From positions 21,111 to 85,110 of the forward strand of contig DASXUL010000156.1 in assembly GCA_036504855.1 (NCBI GenBank): a stretch of DNA of 64,000 nucleotides, read 5' to 3'. Source of the DNA: DASXUL01 sp036504855 (GTDB lineage: Bacteria; Armatimonadota; DTGP01; JAKQQT01). Within the stretch, counting starts at the first letter, position 1, and every line of letters starts with the position of its first letter. A model generated the notes under the pieces. It ran no database searches and was not told the origin of the DNA. It saw nothing but the letters and a program-made list of their open reading frames with translations. The position numbers were made by a program, and so were the translations under genes. Positions 59,309 through 64,000 of this stretch are shown here, piece by piece.

Positions 59309-62169
59309 GCGCCGTGGACGAGACGCCATTCGGAGACTGCGGGTGCTGCGAAGCCGGCGCGGCTGAGGCCGACCTCGCGAACCGGCCCGGGCTCACCGCC
59401 CTGGCCTACCGCATCGGCACGCACGGCGCCTTCCTGCGCCGGATGCTGGACCGCCTGCCGCTGGAGCCGGTCCCGGACGGCCCCAACGCGGGCACGCGTC
59501 CGCTGGATGCCCTCACCGCCCGCTCCACGGAGGACCCGGCCATCGCCCTCCTGGACGCTTGGGCCGTAGCGGCGGACGTGCTGGCGTTCTACAACGAGCG
59601 CATCCTGAACGAGAACTACCTGCGAACGGCCACGGAGCGCCGATCCGTGCTCGAGCTGGCCCGCGCCATCGGCTACGAGCTGAGCCCCGGCCTCGCCGCG
59701 GAGGCGCTGCTGGCGTTCACCGTGGAGGACGCCCCCGGCGCGCCGGGGAGCGCCGCCGTCCCGGTGGGAACGAGGGTCCAGAGCGTTCCCGGCCCGGGAG
59801 AGCTGCCCCAGAGCTTTGAGACCGTGGAGGAGATCGACGCGCGCGCCGAATGGAACGCGCTGCGCCCCCGCCGCACTCAGCCGGCCCGCCTCGCCATCTC
59901 GGACGGAGCCCTCTTTGCGCTGGACTCGTCCGGCGCCATGTATGAGGCGCGGCGGCTCTATTTCCGCGGCACGCAGACCGGCCTTAAGGCTGGCGACCGC
60001 CTCGTGGCGAGCGCCGGCTCCGGGCCCGCCCGGCAGGCGGTGGCCGTCAGCGTTCTCGCCGTGGCTCCGAATGCGGCAGACAACAGCACGCGGGTGGACC
60101 TCGCTACCGGCGAGCCCGGCGTCCCCCCGTACTTCCCGCTCACGCTGCCGGACGGGACGATGCCGGACGATCCGCTGCCATTCACCGAAGCCAGCGTGCG
60201 CGCCTCCGTGCTGGAGAAGACATGGACCGAGGAGGGGCTACAGCGGTTCCTCGCCTACAACCGTTGGGAGGCGGACCGCCTGCTGGACGCGGCGGCGGCG
60301 ATGCGGAAGCCGGACGAGGCGGTGGATCAGTCTGTCTTCGCCCTGCGCGAACGAGCCTCCTTCTTCGGCCACAACGCGCCCTACTTCTTCAGCGTGTTGC
60401 AGCCGCAAACCCCGTCTCCCAGCGGCCCCACGGTCTCCCTCCGAAGCGCCCGTCCGGAGGCGGAAGCGATCGATATCGCCCGCGAGCGCATCAATGTCAT
60501 TGTGACGCGCGCCACCGGGGACGAGGCCTTCCCGTATCCGTGGGACGACCCGAACGGCAACCCGATCTGGCCAGTGTGGAAGGACCCGCTCACCGACGCC
60601 GCCTGGACCGGGGCCGACGTCTTCCTGGACCGCGCCATCCCCAGCGTTACGCCCGGCGGCTGGGCCGCGTTCGAGCAGGGCGGGGTACGCGACGTATATG
60701 CTGTGACGGGCGTCGTCGAGATGTCGCGCACCGGGTTCGCCGTAAGCGCCAAGGTGACGGGCCTCTCCCTCAGCACGCCTGCGGGCGCCGCGATCTCCAA
60801 GCCAGGCGCCGCGCATGTCCGCACCACCGCCGTCTACGTCCAGAGCGAGGCGCTGCCGCTGGCCGGCCTGCCGATCGCCGAGGACGTGGCCGGAGACCGG
60901 GTCGCGCTGGACGGGATGACGTTAGGCCTGCGGGTCGGGCAGAGCATCCTGGTCTCGGGCGAGCGATCCGACGCGCCGGGCGTAACCGCCGCCGAGGCGG
61001 CCATTCTGAAGAAGATCGAGCACGCCGGCGGGATCACCACGCTGACCCTCACCGGGCCATTGACGCACGCCTACGCTCGGGAGACGGTGTCGCTGTCCGC
61101 CAACGTCGTCCGCGCCACCCACGGCGAGACGGTGAAGGAAACCCTGGGCAGCGGCGACGGCGCGAGGGCGAACCAGGCGTTCACGCTGAAGAAGCCCCCC
61201 CTGACCTACGTTTCGGCCTCCACCGCCAGCGGCGCGAAGAGCACGCTGGACATCCGCGTTGACGAGGCGCAGTGGACGGAGGCGCCGTCGTTACTTGCCC
61301 TCGGCCCGCGCGACCAGGCGTACACCGTGCGGATCAACGACGACGCCTCCGCGACAGTCGTCTTCGGCGACGGGACGCATGGGGCGCGGCTGCCGACGGG
61401 AGTGGAAAACGTGCGGGGCGTCTATCGCAGCGGCATCGGCCCGGCGGGAGAGGTGGCCGCGGGGACGCTGACGATGCTGCTCTCCCGGCCGCTCGGCATC
61501 CGGGGCGTGACCAACCCGCTCCCCACCGCCAACGCCGCCGCGCCGGAAACGCTGGACCGCGCCCGCCAGAACGCCCCGCTCACCGTCCTCACGCTGGACC
61601 GCATCGTGTCCCTGCGAGACTATGAGGACTTCGCCCGCGCGTTCGCCGGGGTCGGCAAGGCCCTGGCCGTCTCTCTCTGGGACGGCGAGAACAGCCTCGT
61701 CCACGTTACCGTCGCCTCCGACGACGGCGACCCCATCCCTCGCGCGTCGGACCTGTATCGGAACCTCGTCAAGGCGATGAACGCCGCGCGCGACCCCGGC
61801 CCAGCCCTGGATGTTGCCGACTTCCAGCCGCACGCCTTCGGCCTCACGGCCTCCGTCCTGATAGATCCCCGGTACATAAGGGCGAACGTCTACGCCGCCA
61901 TCCAGAGCGCGTTGGAGGTCCGGTTCGACTTCGAGGCAAGGGGTTTCGGTCAGCCGGTGACGGAGGCGGACGTGGTCGCGGCGATCCAGGCCGTCGAAGG
62001 AGTCGTGGCCGTAAGGTTGGAGGCGTTGGTCCGCGACGACGGCGTCGCGGCGGCGGGCGGCGTGCTGTTCGCGGCGATGGCCCGGCGCGCTGCGGGCGGC
62101 GCCGTGCGGCCCGCTGAGCTCCTGATGCTGGACCCGTTCGGCGTCACCCTGAAGGAGATGTCCCCATGA
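59305..62169 (+). CDS. Baseplate assembly protein J-like, second copy (Afp12-like)
   Basis: A 954-residue protein overlapping the previous gene by four bases. It has an N-terminal Cys-rich line (TPFGDCGCCEAGAAEADLAN) and then RPLDALTARSTEDPAIALLD with AWAVAADVLAFYNERILNEN and YLRTATERRSVLELARAIGY. A long central beta-rich part follows, and the J-like C-terminal region contains NDDASATVVFGDGTHGARLP and DRIVSLRDYEDFARAFAGVG. It completes the baseplate wedge with the preceding protein. Both copies have the FGDG/GDG loop. Next gene overlaps by ATGA. Confidence 0.9.
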   Translation: MSAVDETPFGDCGCCEAGAAEADLANRPGLTALAYRIGTHGAFLRRMLDRLPLEPVPDGPNAGTRPLDALTARSTEDPAIALLDAWAVAADVLAFYNERILNENYLRTATERRSVLELARAIGYELSPGLAAEALLAFTVEDAPGAPGSAAVPVGTRVQSVPGPGELPQSFETVEEIDARAEWNALRPRRTQPARLAISDGALFALDSSGAMYEARRLYFRGTQTGLKAGDRLVASAGSGPARQAVAVSVLAVAPNAADNSTRVDLATGEPGVPPYFPLTLPDGTMPDDPLPFTEASVRASVLEKTWTEEGLQRFLAYNRWEADRLLDAAAAMRKPDEAVDQSVFALRERASFFGHNAPYFFSVLQPQTPSPSGPTVSLRSARPEAEAIDIARERINVIVTRATGDEAFPYPWDDPNGNPIWPVWKDPLTDAAWTGADVFLDRAIPSVTPGGWAAFEQGGVRDVYAVTGVVEMSRTGFAVSAKVTGLSLSTPAGAAISKPGAAHVRTTAVYVQSEALPLAGLPIAEDVAGDRVALDGMTLGLRVGQSILVSGERSDAPGVTAAEAAILKKIEHAGGITTLTLTGPLTHAYARETVSLSANVVRATHGETVKETLGSGDGARANQAFTLKKPPLTYVSASTASGAKSTLDIRVDEAQWTEAPSLLALGPRDQAYTVRINDDASATVVFGDGTHGARLPTGVENVRGVYRSGIGPAGEVAAGTLTMLLSRPLGIRGVTNPLPTANAAAPETLDRARQNAPLTVLTLDRIVSLRDYEDFARAFAGVGKALAVSLWDGENSLVHVTVASDDGDPIPRASDLYRNLVKAMNAARDPGPALDVADFQPHAFGLTASVLIDPRYIRANVYAAIQSALEVRFDFEARGFGQPVTEADVVAAIQAVEGVVAVRLEALVRDDGVAAAGGVLFAAMARRAAGGAVRPAELLMLDPFGVTLKEMSP

Positions 62170-64000
62170 CCAGCGGCATCCGCGAGCGCCTGTACGCCCT
62201 GCTGCCCGCCTTCGACCGCCTGAGGGACGCGGAGGAGGGAGAGCCCCTGCGCGCCCTGTTCGCCGTCATCGAGCGGGAGCTTCACGCCGTTGAGGACAAC
62301 ATTGGCGACATGTACCGCAACGCATTCATCGAGACGTGCGACGAGTGGGTTGCGCCGTACATCGGCGATCTCCTGGGCGTGCGGGGGTTGCTTGGCACGG
62401 GCGATGGGGTATTCACTCAGCGGGCCTACGTTGCGAACACGTTGGACTACCGGCGCCGCAAGGGCACGGCCGCCGTGCTGGAGCGCCTGGCGCGCGATAT
62501 CTCCGGCTGGCCCGCCCGCGCCGTGGAATTCTGGCAGATCCTTGGCGCCACTCAGAACCTGAACCACGTTCGCCTGCTCAACGTCCGCACGCCGGACCTG
62601 CGGGACACAGAGCGCCTCGGTCTCATCGGCGGGCCCTTCGAGACGGCGGCGCACGCCGCGGACGTGCGGCGCATCGCGCCGGACGGCGGGCGCTACAACC
62701 TGCCGAACGTCGGCCTCTTTCTATGGCGCCTCCAGAGCTACCCTCTGGAAGGCGTGGACCCGGCGCGCTCCGCCGCGCCGGGCGTGGACGGCTTTCACTT
62801 CAGCCCGCTCGGAAGCCCCTCACCCGTGTTCAACCGCCCCCAAGCGGAGGAATCGGATACGGCGCTGCTCGGCGAGGCAAACGCGGAGGGGCCCATCCGT
62901 CCCGCCGCCTTCCATTTCCATCGGAGTGACTACTACGGCCCGGACGCCGCATTCGCGCTGTACGAGAACTCCATATCGCCCGGCAGCCTCATCGATCTGG
63001 CGCGGATCATGTGCAAGGACCTCTCCGCGTGGGCGCCGCCGCCCTCCGGCATGGTGGCTGTGGACGTGCGCCTGGGGCGCTTCGCCTTCCCGGCGGGAGA
63101 GGCGCCCGCACGCGTCGTCGCCTCATATGCCTACGGCTTCAGCGCAGACATCGGCGGCGGTCCCTACCGCCGGTCAGACACCCTGGCCGTTCCGGCCGCG
63201 GATACCTGGACCGCCACTGTCGGCCGCCAGGGCGCCGACTTCACCACCGTGTCAGGCGCTCTCGCCGCGTGGGCGGATCCAAACACCGGCAACCGCCGCG
63301 ACGCCATCATCACGGTGGCCGATAACGCCACGTACGACGAGACATTGAGCATCGCCCCCGCTGCGGGCCGTACACTCGTCATCCAGGCAGCCGACGGCGC
63401 GCGGCCGGTCATCCGTCTCACGGGAGACCTCGCCATCACCGCCGCGGAGCTGGACTCAGTGGTCGTGCTGAATGGACTGGCGCTTGCCGGCGCCGTCCGC
63501 GTGGAGACGGGCGCGCTCTCGCTCCTGCGCGTCGTCCACTGCACGCTCGTTCCCGGACTGGGGCTGAACGAAGGTGGGGAGCCGGCCCGGCCGGAGGCGC
63601 CAAGCCTGGCGGGGGACGCGCCAAACGTCGCCCTCCGCGTCGAGATCGACCGGTCCATCACCGGCGCCCTGCGGCTCCCGCCGGACGCGCTCGGCCTCAC
63701 CGTCCGCGACAGCATCGTGGGCTCGGCCCAGCCGGACGGGCCGGGCACGCCTGTACAGGCGCTGGTGTCCGGAAACCTGAGCCCGTTCCCGGAGCTCTCG
63801 TTTCCGTTCCCGGCGCTGGATGTGAGCATCGGCTCGGAAGGGCCGCATCGGGCGACGCTGGCTTTCGTGCCCGCTTCCTTGGCCGCCGCCCGGGACGCCC
63901 TTCAGGACGCAATCCGCGCCGCCCACCCCAGCCCCGCCTTCACGAACGCTCGCGTGTTGAGCGCCGGAAACCTGCTGCTTGTGGCGCCGGGCGGACCGGC
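62166..64000 (+). CDS. eCIS tail protein with beta-helix region (open at the window end)
   Basis: At least 611 residues; no stop before the window end. MTSGIRERLYALLPAFDRLR then AVEDNIGDMYRNAFIETCDE and WVAPYIGDLLGVRGLLG form an N-terminal tail domain of the gpI/P2-I kind, with AYVANTLDYRRRKGTAAVLE. Beyond residue ~200 it becomes beta-rich: GADFTTVSGALAAWADPNTG (a parallel beta-helix start), AIITVADNATYDETLSIAPA, LRVVHCTLVPGLGLNEG. The C-terminal part could be a receptor-binding or structural tail element. It overlaps the preceding gene by four bases. Tape-measure and fibre genes, if present, must follow outside the window. Confidence 0.85.
   Translation, partial: MTSGIRERLYALLPAFDRLRDAEEGEPLRALFAVIERELHAVEDNIGDMYRNAFIETCDEWVAPYIGDLLGVRGLLGTGDGVFTQRAYVANTLDYRRRKGTAAVLERLARDISGWPARAVEFWQILGATQNLNHVRLLNVRTPDLRDTERLGLIGGPFETAAHAADVRRIAPDGGRYNLPNVGLFLWRLQSYPLEGVDPARSAAPGVDGFHFSPLGSPSPVFNRPQAEESDTALLGEANAEGPIRPAAFHFHRSDYYGPDAAFALYENSISPGSLIDLARIMCKDLSAWAPPPSGMVAVDVRLGRFAFPAGEAPARVVASYAYGFSADIGGGPYRRSDTLAVPAADTWTATVGRQGADFTTVSGALAAWADPNTGNRRDAIITVADNATYDETLSIAPAAGRTLVIQAADGARPVIRLTGDLAITAAELDSVVVLNGLALAGAVRVETGALSLLRVVHCTLVPGLGLNEGGEPARPEAPSLAGDAPNVALRVEIDRSITGALRLPPDALGLTVRDSIVGSAQPDGPGTPVQALVSGNLSPFPELSFPFPALDVSIGSEGPHRATLAFVPASLAAARDALQDAIRAAHPSPAFTNARVLSAGNLLLVAPGGP

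Noticed and set aside
44284..64000. Interpretation of the tail cluster as a prophage
   Set aside because: No capsid, portal, terminase, integrase or lysis genes are visible, and the AAA+ ATPase, DUF4255 and cargo-like genes are eCIS hallmarks. Sequence beyond the window could still change this.
1..64000. CRISPR arrays, tRNA or rRNA genes
   Set aside because: I saw no regularly spaced direct repeats and no cloverleaf or rRNA-like conserved stretch on either strand.

Overview
The window looks like a chromosomal segment of a diderm, environmental bacterium with a GC-rich genome. A TolC/RND/lipoprotein-adaptor pump and an ABC polysaccharide exporter imply two membranes. The group 3b [NiFe] hydrogenase, the HAF/beta-helix surface protein with a dockerin-like tail, and the extracellular contractile injection system (eCIS) resemble gene content of Armatimonadota- or Chloroflexota-type lineages. 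That placement is an inference from gene content, not a phylogenetic result. No rRNA, tRNA or CRISPR array was seen.

Region 1 (1-22.4 kb, all minus strand) is an exopolysaccharide/O-antigen cluster. In transcription order it holds gmd, an ABC exporter (wzm, wzt with a carbohydrate-binding C-terminal domain), an FkbM methyltransferase, a polytopic polymerase/ligase-like protein, a run of GT4 and GT2 glycosyltransferases, two left-handed beta-helix acyltransferases, an SDR protein and, at the window edge, fcl. gmd and fcl together make GDP-L-fucose and bracket the cluster. The region is visibly poorer in GC than the rest and carries two decayed insertion sequences (IS5-like and IS3/IS407-like) plus a frameshifted acetyltransferase, as expected of a transferred, rearranging island.

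Region 2 (22.9-37.5 kb) holds a small cupin protein, a 1693-residue exported HAF/beta-helix protein, a degenerate Mrp/ParA-like ATPase, an AbrB-like regulator, and a tetR-adaptor-RND-TolC efflux set. Two near-identical 14-bp palindromes lie upstream of tetR and of the adaptor gene and are the probable TetR operators.

Region 3 (37.7-43.3 kb) is a complete group 3b (sulfhydrogenase-type, NAD(P)-linked) [NiFe] hydrogenase: beta FeS subunit, gamma flavoprotein, small subunit, large subunit and maturation protease. It is interleaved with and flanked by two paralogous stand-alone cyclic-nucleotide-binding-fold proteins that lack a DNA-binding domain and the canonical phosphate-binding cassette.

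Region 4 (44.1 kb to the end, plus strand) is an eCIS gene cluster running off the window: sheath, tube, zinc-ribbon baseplate protein, a disordered Pro/Ala protein, DUF4255 cap-like protein, AAA+ ATPase, a small orphan, a candidate cargo, a small PepSY-like protein, two LysM/baseplate proteins, hub, spike, PAAR-like tip, gp25, two large baseplate-J-like proteins and a large tail protein. Many genes overlap by ATGA, and a good sigma70-type promoter lies upstream of the sheath. The most interesting gene is the 254-residue protein at 52137-52901. It combines an N-terminal HDFSR motif typical of eCIS-associated DUF4157-type cargo with a C-terminal E...HTH...SxxD pattern resembling a JAMM metalloprotease, and may be an undescribed injected effector.
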